Shown piece by piece: positions 44,047 through 53,271 of a stretch of DNA of 64,000 nt (within the stretch, counting starts at the first letter, position 1; every line of letters starts with the position of its first letter). The position numbers and the translations under genes were made by a program. Under the pieces are notes generated by a model. That model saw nothing but the letters and a program-made list of their open reading frames with translations. It was not told where the DNA came from and searched no databases. Source of the stretch: Rubellimicrobium arenae (GTDB lineage Bacteria; Pseudomonadota; Alphaproteobacteria; Rhodobacterales; Rhodobacteraceae); contig NZ_JAFMSS010000007.1 in NCBI RefSeq assembly GCF_017916295.1, forward strand, positions 124,001 to 188,000. Direction: 5' to 3'.

Positions 44047-44514
44047 TCAGGGGATCAGGCGTGCCATCCGAAGCTGGTCGGCGGTGACGGCCGGGAGGTC
44101 GGGCGGTAGGTCGGCTGGGGCGAACGCGCGCACCTCCTCGACCTCCAGCGACCAGGCGGGCGGGGCGTAGGTGACGCCGCGGATCAGGTAAAGCTGCGCG
44201 ATGCCCCGCCGGTGGTCGGGCCTGTGGTGGAACTCTCCGACCCGCTCCACGGCGGCATGGCCGGTGAGCCCGATCTCCTCGCGCAGCTCGCGCAGGACGG
44301 CCTCCTGCGGATCCTCGCCGCGCTTGAGCCCGCCCCCCGGCAGCCGCCAGCCCTTGGCATAGGTGAGCCGCACGAGGATCAGGTCCCCGCGCTCGGTCAA
44401 GGGGATGGCATGGACCCCGAAGGACAGGGGCCGGGTCACGAACCACAAGGCCCGGCGGCTCGCCTGGAAGGAGGAGACCGCTGCCCGGATCAGCCCTCTG
44501 GCCACGACGTTCAT
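44047..44514 (-). CDS. Nudix hydrolase
   Basis: Nucleoside-diphosphate-X hydrolase of 155 residues. The full Nudix box G-x5-E-x7-REUxEExGU is present (GGGLKRGEDPQEAVLRELRE followed by EIGL). The family hydrolyses a diphosphate linkage with Mg2+; substrate cannot be predicted. It is convergent with the ThDP enzyme gene and 85 bases downstream of cobO on the same strand. Confidence 0.9.
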   Translation of the reverse strand: MNVVARGLIRAAVSSFQASRRALWFVTRPLSFGVHAIPLTERGDLILVRLTYAKGWRLPGGGLKRGEDPQEAVLRELREEIGLTGHAAVERVGEFHHRPDHRRGIAQLYLIRGVTYAPPAWSLEVEEVRAFAPADLPPDLPAVTADQLRMARLIP

Positions 44515-44599
44515 GCACTCACCTGTCCGTTTGCCCCGGGGCCCGCGCAGGGCGCGATGGCCGTTTGCAGGTCCACAAGGGCCGCCGCCACGCCGATGC

Positions 44600-45706
44600 T
44601 CAGAACTCCACCCCGGGCTGGGCCTTCACGCCCGACCGGAACGGGTGCTTGATCAGCTCCATCTCGGTCACGAGATCGGCCTGCTCGATCAGGCGTTCAT
44701 GGGCGTTGCGGCCGGTCAGGACGACATGGGTGGTCGCGGGCTTCTCGTCGCGCAGAAAGGCCAGCACGTCATCGAGCGGAATGTAGTCGTAGCGGAGCGC
44801 GATGTTGATCTCGTCCAGGACGATCATGCGGTTCGCGGGGTCGCGGATCAGCTCCTTGGCCTTCTCCCAGGCCTTGGTCGCCGCCGCCACGTCGCGGGCA
44901 CGGTCCTGGGTTTCCCAGGTGAAGCCCTCGCCCATGGTGTGGAACTCGCAAAGGTCCCCGAAATGCGCCTGGATCAGGTCGCGCTCCCCGGTGTGCATCG
45001 CGCCCTTGATGAACTGGACCACGGCGCAGTGCATGTCGTGGGCGATGCAGCGGAAGATCATGCCGAAGGCGGCGGAGGACTTTCCCTTGCCCTTGCCGGT
45101 ATGGACGATGACGAGGCCCTTTTCCTCGGTCTTGGTGGCCATGATCTTGTCGCGGGCGGCCTTCTTCTTGGCCATCTTGCTGGCGTGGCGGGCCTCGTCC
45201 GATGTTTCGGCGGGCGTCTCGGGCGTCGTGTCGTCCATGGGGGTCACTCGCTTTTCGAACCAGACGGAGGTGGGGCGGTCGTAGCCCTCGTGCGTCTCGC
45301 GGTGGGTTTCCTGGAACCCCTCGGAGCGAAACAGCGCGTGGTTGCCGGTAAGCTCCACCCGGCAGCCAAGGGTGATGCGGGGCCGGCCCAGGGCACGGGC
45401 GCGCGACTCCGCATGCCGGAGGAGGGCGCGGGCGTGGCCCTGCCGGCGGTGATCCGGATGGACCGCCAGACGGCCGGCATACAGCGCGTCCTCGCGCGGG
45501 GTCAGGATCACCACGGCCGCGAGGGGGTCGCCCAAGGCCCAAACCTCGCCGTCGGTGGCCAGGCGCACGAGGTCTCCATCGGCCATGCGGTGCAGGGAGG
45601 ACGGCGGGTCGATGAGCCCGTCGATATCGGCGAAGGCCCGGCGGATCAGGGGCAGGACCTGCGACAAGGCCGGGTCGGACGGCAGGATGCGGCGCGGCCC
45701 GGTCAC
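44600..45706 (-). CDS. cobO: GNAT acetyltransferase domain fused in frame to cob(I)yrinic acid a,c-diamide adenosyltransferase (CobO)
   Basis: One uninterrupted 368-residue frame. Residues 1-156 form a GNAT N-acetyltransferase (acetyl-CoA loop HPDHRRQGHARALL). Residues 157-368 are a full-length CobO/BtuR with its own normal N-terminus (Met157; ATG at 45238) and the P-loop HTGKGKGKSSAAFG. CobO adenosylates the cobalt of corrinoids in cobalamin synthesis. The GTG start overlaps the preceding GNAT stop. Whether one fusion protein is made, or CobO is also started separately at 45238 (only a weak GAG upstream), cannot be settled. A shifted frame carries a TGA right at the junction, which hints at a lost stop. 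Confidence 0.88.
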   Translation of the reverse strand: MTGPRRILPSDPALSQVLPLIRRAFADIDGLIDPPSSLHRMADGDLVRLATDGEVWALGDPLAAVVILTPREDALYAGRLAVHPDHRRQGHARALLRHAESRARALGRPRITLGCRVELTGNHALFRSEGFQETHRETHEGYDRPTSVWFEKRVTPMDDTTPETPAETSDEARHASKMAKKKAARDKIMATKTEEKGLVIVHTGKGKGKSSAAFGMIFRCIAHDMHCAVVQFIKGAMHTGERDLIQAHFGDLCEFHTMGEGFTWETQDRARDVAAATKAWEKAKELIRDPANRMIVLDEINIALRYDYIPLDDVLAFLRDEKPATTHVVLTGRNAHERLIEQADLVTEMELIKHPFRSGVKAQPGVEF

Positions 45707-46146
45707 GGGGCGGAGCCGTTCACGGGACGGCCATCAAGCCGCTTGGCCAGGAAGATGCGGGCCTGCCCCGGCGGGTAGTCGGGGATGCGGCCGACCTCCT
45801 CAAACCCCAGCCGGGCGTAGAAGCCCGGAGCCTGGAAGCTGTAGGTGTCGAGCCAGAGGCCCAGGCAGTCGCGCCGCCGCGCCTCCTCCTCGATGGCCTG
45901 CATGAGGCGGGTGCCCACGCCGCTGCCGCGTGCCTCTGGGGCGACGCCCAGGAGATGGAGAAACAGCCAGCGCTGGGTGATGCGCGCGGTGAGGCCACCC
46001 TGCCAGCGGTCGCCCTCCCAGGCCTCGAGCGCGATCTCCTCGGGCGTGAAGGGCAGGCCGGTGGCCTCGGCCTCGGAAAAGATCACCTGGAGGATGCGGT
46101 CGCGGACCGGCGCGTCGGCCGGGACGGCGCGGATCTCAGGCGGCAT
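45703..46146 (-). CDS. GNAT family N-acetyltransferase
   Basis: Acetyl-CoA-dependent transferase of 147 residues. Motif A is in LLGVAPEARGSGVGTRLM, and the C-terminal GFYARLGFEEVG is typical of GNAT motif B. It overlaps cobN by 11 bases at its start and the GNAT::cobO frame by three to four bases at its end, so it is part of the cobalamin operon. The substrate is unknown, and no role in corrinoid synthesis is established. Confidence 0.88.
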   Translation of the reverse strand: MPPEIRAVPADAPVRDRILQVIFSEAEATGLPFTPEEIALEAWEGDRWQGGLTARITQRWLFLHLLGVAPEARGSGVGTRLMQAIEEEARRRDCLGLWLDTYSFQAPGFYARLGFEEVGRIPDYPPGQARIFLAKRLDGRPVNGSAP

Positions 46147-49100
46147 GGCGAAGCTCCTCGATGCGGGCGCGGGCGGAGTTGGAGCGGGGGGTCCAGAGGC
46201 CGCGGTCGATGGCCTCCTGCAGGCGGTCCGCGATCTCGCGCAGGGCGGCGGGGTTGTGGTCGGCGATGAACTGGCGGACGTGGTCGTCCTCCAGGAAGGC
46301 CTGCTCGACGGCGTCGAAGTGGTGGTTGCGGACGGCGTGGGTCGTGGCGGCGAAGGCGAAGAGATAGTCCACCGTGGCCGCGATCTCGAAGGCGCCCTTG
46401 TAGCCGTGGCGCATGACGCCGGCGATCCACTTGGGGTTCACGACGCGGGAGCGGAGGACGCGGGCGACCTCCTCGTCGAGGGTGCGGATCACGGGCCGTT
46501 CGGGGCGGGAATGGTCGTTGTGGTAGGCGGGAACGGGGGCGCCGCGCAGCGTCTCGATGGCGGCCAGCGCCCCGCCCTCGAACTGGTAATAGTCGTCGGA
46601 GTCGAGGAGGTCGTGCTCGCGGTTGTCCTGGTTCTGGACGACGGCGTCGGCGCTGCGGAGGCGCGTGGCGAAGCCGTCGCGGTCGGGCTTGCCCTCGGCG
46701 TGGGCGCCATAAGCGTAGCCGCCCCATTCGAGGTAGCTGTTTCCGAGATCGGCGCGGTCGGACCAGACGCGTTCGTCGATGAGGGCCTGGAGCCCCGCCC
46801 CGTAGGCGCCGGGCTTCGAGCCATAAACGCGGGACGCCGACTCCCCGGCGCGGGCCCGGGCGGCGGCGGGGTTCATCTCCTCGGGCTCGTCGAGGGCTTG
46901 GACGGCCCGCGCGGCGCTGTCGAAGAGCGCCACGAGTTGCGGGAAGGCGTCGCGGAAGAAGCCAGATATGCGGAGCGTGACGTCGACGCGGGGGCGGTCG
47001 AGGAGCGTAAGGGGCAGCACCTCGAAGCCGGTGACGCGGCCCGACATCGGCTCCCAGGTGGGCTTGACGCCCATCAGGGCCAATCCTTGCGCAATGTCGT
47101 CGCCCCCCGTCCGCATGTTGGCGGTGCCCCAGGCGGTCAGGAGGAGCGAGCGCGGGTAGTCGCCCTGGTCCTGGAGGTGACGCTCGACCAGCAGTTCGGC
47201 GCTGGCGCGACCCAGGGTCCAGGCGGCGGGGGTGGGCAGCGCGCGGGCGTCTACGGAGAAGAAGTTGCGCCCCGTGGGAAGGACGTCGGGGCGGCCACGC
47301 GTGGGGGCTCCGGACGGGCCGGGCGCGATGGCGCGACCGTCGAGGGCGGTGAGGAGAGCCTCGGTTTCGGCGGGGCCGCAGGCGGCGATCCGGGGGATCA
47401 GCGTGTCGCGGAGTTCCCCGAGGACGGCGGTCGAGGCGGGCCCGGGAGCTTGGGCGGTGCCGTCGAGGAGGGCGATGGACAGGAGTTCCAGCCGTTCCAC
47501 GGTGTCGCCCTGGGTGCGCCAAGGGTCCTGGGTCAGGCGCAGCGCCTCGGGGCGCGGGCCGGTCCAGGGGGCGGCCATCTCGGGGGTGAGTGGGTCGAAA
47601 GGCAGCCCGAGGTCGGAGGCCAGGGTGCGGAGGAGCGAGGCGTTGCCGCCGCGCGGGACGCGGGCCAGCGCGATGGCAAGGTCGCGGGCGAGGGGGCCCT
47701 GGGGGCTCTGGCCAAAGACGTGCAGACCGTCGCGGATCTGTGCTTCCTTGAGGTCGCAGAGCCAAGCGTCCAGCTTTTGTATGTCGCCTTGATCCGTTAG
47801 TCCGGCGTCGGCGGCTAGTCCGGTCGCCTGCGCGGTGGTGACGATCTCGCGTTTCAGGTGGTCGGCGCGGCGCGGGTCGGTGGCCTGCGCCTGCGCGAGT
47901 TCGTCCAGCAGCACCTCCAGATCACGAAGCGGGCCGTAGGTCTCGGCCCGCGTGAGGGGCGGCGTCAGGTGATCGAGGATGACGGCCTGGGCGCGGCGCT
48001 TGGCCTGCGTGCCCTCGCCCGGGTCGTTGACGATGAAGGGGTAGATGTGGGGGAGCGGGCCCAGCGCGATCTCGGGCCAGCACTCGGACGACAGCGCCAC
48101 GGCCTTGCCGGGCAGCCATTCGAGGTTGCCGTGCTTGCCCATGTGGATCAGCGCGTGGGCGCCGAACGCCTCGCGAAGCCAGAGATAGAAGGCGAGGTAG
48201 TGGTGCGGCGGCACGAGGTCCGGGGCGTGGTAGGTCGCCTTGGGATCGATGTCGTAGCCTCGCGAGGGCTGGAGCGCGACGACCGCGTGGCCAAGGCGAT
48301 GGATCGACAGGGCGAAGGCGTCCCCGTCGAGGTAGGGGTCGGCTTCGGGCGCGCCCCAGCGGTCGGTGACCTGGAGCTTCACCTCCCACGGGAGGGCGTC
48401 GAACCAGCGGCGGTAAGTGGCAAGAGGGAGGCGTTCGCCCCCTTGCTTGTCCTTGCGGTCGGGGAGCCAGTTGGTGGGGCCCGCGAGGAGGCGGGCCATG
48501 AGGGCGCCGGAGTCCGGTGGCGCCTCCACGCTGTAGCCGGCGTCGCGCAGGAGGCGCAGGGCGTGAACCGTCGAGGCGGGGGTGTCGAGGCCGACGCCGT
48601 TCGCGAGGCGGCCATCCTTGTTGGGGTAGTTGGCAAGGACGAGCGCGACCTTGCGGTCAGGCACTGGGGTGGTGCGGAGCCTCGCCCAGTTCGCGGCGAG
48701 GTCGGCCACGAAGCGGATGCGGTCGGCCTTGGGGGTGTAGGTGACGATGGGGCACTGGGTGGCCTCGTCGAAGTGGGCCTCGTCCTTGAAGGAGACCGCG
48801 CGGGTCAGGAGGCGGCCGTCCAGTTCGGGCAGGGCCACGTTCATGGCGATGTCGGTGGCGGAAAGGCCGCGCGTGCCGCTGCCCCACTGCTCCTCGCTGG
48901 AGCCCGAGAAGACGACCTGGAGGACCGGCGCGCCGTTGGCCTGAGGCGAGGCGAGGGGGTTGTCGCCGGGGGTCTCGGGCGTGCCGACGGCGAAGGAGGT
49001 CGCGTTGAGGATGACGGTCGGGGGTGCGTCCTGGAACAGCGCGGCGAGGGTGGCGCGGCTGAGGGGGTCCTTGAGGGAGGCGACATAGATGGGGAGCGGG

Positions 49101-49792
49101 TTGAGGCCCTGCCGCAGGAGCGCGCGGGTGAGGTGGGCGACGGGAGCGGTCGCGCCGGACTGCATCAGCGCGCGGTAGAAGACGAGAGGGACAACGGGAG
49201 CGCCCTCGGTCCAGTAGCCCTGGATCGTAGCGAGGTCGGCGTCGCCCTGACCCGGCCAGAAGGGCGCGGCCTTGAGAAGAGGCTTGGCGGCGGAGGGCGC
49301 TTCGGTTCCGTCGAGCATCGCCTTGGCATGGAGGAGGAAATGCCGGGCGTTCTCCAGCCCGCCTTCGACGAGATAGGCCCAGAGTGCGGCGTAGTCGGCG
49401 TCGGATACGGTGGACAGGGCGCGCAACTCGCCATCCGGCTTGTCGTCGCCGGGCAGCGCCACGAAAGGGACGCCCGCGGCGTGCAGCGCGGCGGAGTACT
49501 GGGCCAAGCCATAGCGCCAATAGCCTGCGCCACCCAGGATGCGGGCGACGACGACGCGGGACCTGCTCGCGCATTGGTCGAGGTGGAGGTCCACCGACAG
49601 CGGATGCGCGAGGTTCTGCAGGCTCCAGAGCCGCAGGGTCGGGCCCTCGGGCGTCTCGCCATGGGCGGCCGAGAGAAGGGCCAGTTCGCTGTCGGCGGCG
49701 CTGAGCACCACCAGATCGGCGGGCGTCTGGCGGGGATCGACGGGTTGCGCGCCGGTGTCGAGCGCGCCGGGGGTGGCGGCGAGGAGATGCAT
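46136..49792 (-). CDS. cobN: Aerobic cobaltochelatase subunit CobN
   Basis: Large subunit that binds hydrogenobyrinic acid a,c-diamide and inserts Co2+ with CobS and CobT using ATP. At 1218 residues it is of normal length. CobN/magnesium-chelatase H-type sequence runs throughout, including HMGKHGNLEWLPGKAVALS and the C-terminal NPKWIAGVMRHGYKGAFEIA. CobS and CobT are not in the window. It is the main gene of the minus-strand cobalamin unit and is followed by two overlapping GNAT-containing genes. No riboswitch lies immediately before it (only 65 bases to the divergent small gene). Confidence 0.96.
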   Translation of the reverse strand: MHLLAATPGALDTGAQPVDPRQTPADLVVLSAADSELALLSAAHGETPEGPTLRLWSLQNLAHPLSVDLHLDQCASRSRVVVARILGGAGYWRYGLAQYSAALHAAGVPFVALPGDDKPDGELRALSTVSDADYAALWAYLVEGGLENARHFLLHAKAMLDGTEAPSAAKPLLKAAPFWPGQGDADLATIQGYWTEGAPVVPLVFYRALMQSGATAPVAHLTRALLRQGLNPLPIYVASLKDPLSRATLAALFQDAPPTVILNATSFAVGTPETPGDNPLASPQANGAPVLQVVFSGSSEEQWGSGTRGLSATDIAMNVALPELDGRLLTRAVSFKDEAHFDEATQCPIVTYTPKADRIRFVADLAANWARLRTTPVPDRKVALVLANYPNKDGRLANGVGLDTPASTVHALRLLRDAGYSVEAPPDSGALMARLLAGPTNWLPDRKDKQGGERLPLATYRRWFDALPWEVKLQVTDRWGAPEADPYLDGDAFALSIHRLGHAVVALQPSRGYDIDPKATYHAPDLVPPHHYLAFYLWLREAFGAHALIHMGKHGNLEWLPGKAVALSSECWPEIALGPLPHIYPFIVNDPGEGTQAKRRAQAVILDHLTPPLTRAETYGPLRDLEVLLDELAQAQATDPRRADHLKREIVTTAQATGLAADAGLTDQGDIQKLDAWLCDLKEAQIRDGLHVFGQSPQGPLARDLAIALARVPRGGNASLLRTLASDLGLPFDPLTPEMAAPWTGPRPEALRLTQDPWRTQGDTVERLELLSIALLDGTAQAPGPASTAVLGELRDTLIPRIAACGPAETEALLTALDGRAIAPGPSGAPTRGRPDVLPTGRNFFSVDARALPTPAAWTLGRASAELLVERHLQDQGDYPRSLLLTAWGTANMRTGGDDIAQGLALMGVKPTWEPMSGRVTGFEVLPLTLLDRPRVDVTLRISGFFRDAFPQLVALFDSAARAVQALDEPEEMNPAAARARAGESASRVYGSKPGAYGAGLQALIDERVWSDRADLGNSYLEWGGYAYGAHAEGKPDRDGFATRLRSADAVVQNQDNREHDLLDSDDYYQFEGGALAAIETLRGAPVPAYHNDHSRPERPVIRTLDEEVARVLRSRVVNPKWIAGVMRHGYKGAFEIAATVDYLFAFAATTHAVRNHHFDAVEQAFLEDDHVRQFIADHNPAALREIADRLQEAIDRGLWTPRSNSARARIEELRHAA

Positions 49793-49857
49793 CAGGCGAG
49801 GTCTGGACTATATCGGCGGGCTGGGGCAAGCCTTCGGCCCCCGAAGGAGACGCGCGA

Positions 49858-50067
49858 ATGGCCGACTACAGCAAGCAGAAGAGCGGAAAGCCGCAGAAGA
49901 ACCGCCCGCCGCACAGGGAGCACAACGAGCCCGGCGGCCCGGCGAACCCGTTCGGCAAGCGCGGGGACAAGGCGGCCCTTCTGGAACGGATGCGGGCCAA
50001 CCTCCAGAAGGAGAAAGGCCAGGAGGACATCGAGGAGCCCTCGGTGCGCACCGAGGGCGATGCCTGA
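49858..50067 (+). CDS. Small charged protein of unknown function
   Basis: A 69-residue, strongly hydrophilic protein rich in Lys, Arg, Glu, Asn and Pro (begins MADYSKQKSGKPQ), with a helical middle (KAALLERMRANLQKEKGQ). No domain recognised and no membrane segment or signal. AAGGAGA lies eight bases before the ATG, which supports translation. It stands on the plus strand between cobN (divergent) and a GNAT gene (convergent) inside the otherwise minus-strand cobalamin block. Confidence 0.7.
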   Translation: MADYSKQKSGKPQKNRPPHREHNEPGGPANPFGKRGDKAALLERMRANLQKEKGQEDIEEPSVRTEGDA

Positions 50068-50105
50068 GGGCTGGACGGGTCCCGTCCCGAGCCGGCCATG
50101 GACCC

Positions 50106-50569
50106 TCACAGGCGCTTTTCCATGAAGACGGAGTGTGGCCCTTCGACGTAGTCGCCGAAGGGACCGCAGTCCGTGAACCCGTGGCGGCGGTAGAGCCGGT
50201 GGGCCGGATAAAGGTCGTCGCCGGTCTCAAGCCGCAGGACGGGGAGCCCCGAGGCGCGGGCGCGATCCTCCAACGCAGCAAGCAGCGCCGCGCCAAGGCC
50301 CGTTCCCCGCGCGGCGGGGTCCACGAACATCGACTTCACCTCGCCGTAGTCGCCCATCCGGGCAAGCGCTATGCAACCTTGCGGCTGGCCGTCCACCTCG
50401 GCGATCCAGAAGTCGATATGGGGCTGCGCGAGCTCGTCGATGGACAGATAATGGTTGTGCTCGGGCGGGTAGAGGGAAGAGAGGTAAGCGTGGCTGGCCC
50501 CCAGGAGGGCCCGGCCTTCCCCGGATCGGGGGTCGCCCGACCTCACCACGACCTGACGGACTGCCGGAC

Positions 50570-50573
<4 letters not shown>
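50106..50573 (-). CDS. GNAT family N-acetyltransferase
   Basis: A 155-residue acetyltransferase. The acetyl-CoA pyrophosphate loop is in MFVDPAARGTGLGAALL, and the C-terminal HRLYRRHGFTDCG is typical of GNAT. The start overlaps the cobW stop (ATGA), giving tight coupling to cobW. It is the third GNAT-type domain in the cobalamin block; substrate unknown. Confidence 0.9.
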
Positions 50574-51589
<1,016 letters not shown>

Positions 51590-51617
51590 CGGGGGCTCCG
51601 GGGCGTTGGGGACGGAA

Positions 51618-51929
51618 TTGGGCGATCGCATAACAGTCTGCGCGACGTGCCGCGAGGGGGCGGGGGCGAAGCTGGCCGATCACCTCGCCGCCGCAGGGAT
51701 CGAAGTGCGGCTGGTGGAGTGCCTGAACGCCTGCGGCGCGCCCCTTGCTCTTGCCGTCACGGGGGAGGGGAAGGCCACCTACCTGTTCGCGGGGGTCGAT
51801 CCCGCGACGCAGGCCGAGGAGGTCGTGGCCTTCGCCGGATTGTACCGGGACGCGCCCCGCGGCGAGATCGCGGACGCCCGGCCGGCCGGGCGCCTGCGGT
51901 TCTGCCTGCGGGGCCGCATCCCCGACTAG
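51618..51929 (+). CDS. DUF1636 family protein
   Basis: A 103-residue protein with cysteines in a thioredoxin-like [2Fe-2S] ferredoxin pattern (ITVCATCREG, then LVECLNACGAP). DUF1636 genes are often found with cobalamin genes; a role in cobalt or redox handling is possible but unproven. There is no ATG. TTG at 51618 with GGGGACGG before it is the best start, and TTG at 51606 is an alternative. The gene faces the opposite way to its neighbours and its end overlaps cbtA by four bases. Confidence 0.75.
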   Translation: MGDRITVCATCREGAGAKLADHLAAAGIEVRLVECLNACGAPLALAVTGEGKATYLFAGVDPATQAEEVVAFAGLYRDAPRGEIADARPAGRLRFCLRGRIPD

Positions 51930-52660
51930 GCGGGCACCCGGGCCGGCGCCCGCCGGGACAGGGCACCCGTCAGGGCACCCAGGACGGCCCAGGACAGGAC
52001 AGCCACCCCCAGCGACCGCGTGGCGAAGGCGGCCGCGAGGCCCGGCGGCACGAGGCCCTCGTGCGATGGCGGCTGCGGCGCCCCCAGGAGGTGCGGCACG
52101 AGGATCAGCGCCACCCCGAGCAGCGGAGTCGTCGCGCCCCGCCCGAAGGCCAGCGCGGCGAGCCCGGTCGCCGTCGAGGCGGCGCAGAGCGCCCACCACA
52201 TCTGCCGGGCCGCCAGATCCGCCGAAACGGTGCCCGGAAGCTCGGGCGGGAGGCCCACGGCCGGGGCAAGCTGGACGGCGGCGAAGCCTGCCAGCCCCCA
52301 GAGGACGCCCGTGCGCGCCGAGGGGACGTGGCCCGCCCGTTCGGCCGCCGCCATGCCGGCCCCGAGCACCAGCCCGAAGCCCGCATAGGCCACGAGGGTC
52401 ATGGCAATCGTGCCGAAGCTGCGGGACAGGCCGCTGGCGTCCTCATGGACATGGCCCGCGTCGGCCAGCCCTTCGGCCCCATCGTGGTCGTGGGCGCCGT
52501 GGTCATGGGCCGTGCCATCCCCGGCGTGGCTGTGCGCCGGGCCTTCGAAGGCTTCGGCCTGCAGGATCAGGGGCGTCAGCGTCCAAAGGTTCAGGGCCGC
52601 GGCGAGCAGGCCCGCCGCGAGACCGGCGATCAGCGCGCCGGACAGGATCCGCGATGTCAC
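51926..52660 (-). CDS. cbtA: Cobalt transporter subunit CbtA
   Basis: Predicted membrane subunit of a cobalamin-regulated cobalt transporter; 244 residues with about five or six transmembrane helices. A His-rich loop follows the first helix (AHSHAGDGTAHDHGAHDHDG), fitting metal binding. The GTG start lies seven bases after the cbtB stop, where family similarity begins (TSRILSGALIAGLAAGLL). It is co-transcribed with cbtB under the cobalamin riboswitch. Confidence 0.9.
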   Translation of the reverse strand: MTSRILSGALIAGLAAGLLAAALNLWTLTPLILQAEAFEGPAHSHAGDGTAHDHGAHDHDGAEGLADAGHVHEDASGLSRSFGTIAMTLVAYAGFGLVLGAGMAAAERAGHVPSARTGVLWGLAGFAAVQLAPAVGLPPELPGTVSADLAARQMWWALCAASTATGLAALAFGRGATTPLLGVALILVPHLLGAPQPPSHEGLVPPGLAAAFATRSLGVAVLSWAVLGALTGALSRRAPARVPA

Positions 52661-52667
52661 TGGACGT

Positions 52668-52835
52668 TCAGTGGCAGGGGAAGGCGATGGCGTGGCGCTG
52701 GTCGTGCGCGGCGTCGTGCAGCGCGGTCGCGTTGGCAAAGCCCGCGACGAAGATCAGCGACAGGCCGAGCAGGGCCGCCGCCGCGATGGAAAGGGTCTGC
52801 GAATCGAGGCGCGCGCGCGCGATCGAGAAGAACAT
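52668..52835 (-). CDS. cbtB: Cobalt transporter subunit CbtB
   Basis: Small membrane protein of 55 residues: one transmembrane helix (about 18-36) followed by the CbtB His-rich tail (ALHDAAHDQRHAIAFPCH). AGGAG lies nine bases before the ATG. It is the first gene after the cobalamin riboswitch, the classical CbtB-CbtA arrangement, so expression should fall when adenosylcobalamin is abundant. Confidence 0.92.
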   Translation of the reverse strand: MFFSIARARLDSQTLSIAAAALLGLSLIFVAGFANATALHDAAHDQRHAIAFPCH

Positions 52836-52850
52836 GGTCCAGGCTCCTGT

Positions 52851-52868
52851 CCCGTCACACCCGACGGG
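52851..52868 (-). promoter_or_regulatory. Hairpin next to the cbtB ribosome-binding site
   Basis: CCCGTC/GACGGG stem with a six-base loop on the minus strand, ending just one base before the AGGAG region at 52845-52849. It may be part of the riboswitch expression platform acting on translation. It has no T-run, so it is not a classical terminator. Confidence 0.45.
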
Positions 52869-52880
52869 GTTGGCGTTTCT

Positions 52881-53084
52881 CCTGCATGGCAGGTCTCCTG
52901 GCTCGCGGGTCGCTGCGCCTCGCCGCCTTCCCGGAGCGCAAAGCCCCAGTGGCACGTTGACGGGCGCTCGCCGCTGACAGTCGCGGGGGCGGCTGCGGGC
53001 GGGTCCCCCCGGGCTGGGTCGGGTCCTTCCGCATTCCCTGTTCGTCCCCTGCCGCCTCGGGCGGTAGGCGGGGAACCATGCAGG
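52881..53084 (-). ncRNA. Cobalamin riboswitch
   Basis: Minus-strand aptamer read 53084 to 52881. It has the B12 box GAGCCAGGAGACCTGCC at 52904-52888, the upstream CAGGGAATGCGG segment, the CCGCCCCCGCGACTGTCA core, GCCACTGG and CCGGGAAGG, all in the order of the cobalamin family. A perfect 9-bp closing helix (CCTGCATGG with CCATGCAGG) joins 53084-53076 to 52889-52881. It precedes cbtB by about 45 bases. Confidence 0.95.
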
Positions 53085-53271
53085 TGTCGTTGTGCGCAGG
53101 CGGCTTCCGACCGTCAAGCACGAATGCGACGCATCCGTGCCATAGCCCGCCGCTGGCTGGACCGCAGGGGGCTGCCAGGGCATGGCGCGGGGATAGGTCC
53201 GGACCCGGACCCGAGTTGACTTGGAGCCTCGCAGGCTGGCAGGGTGCGGCCCGCATCGGCCAGGACCCCTC
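53085..53271. other. Divergent promoter region between the riboswitch and smc
   Basis: 187 bases that must hold the start of the riboswitch transcript and the smc promoter. No clear consensus -35/-10 pair was recognised. Confidence 0.4.
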
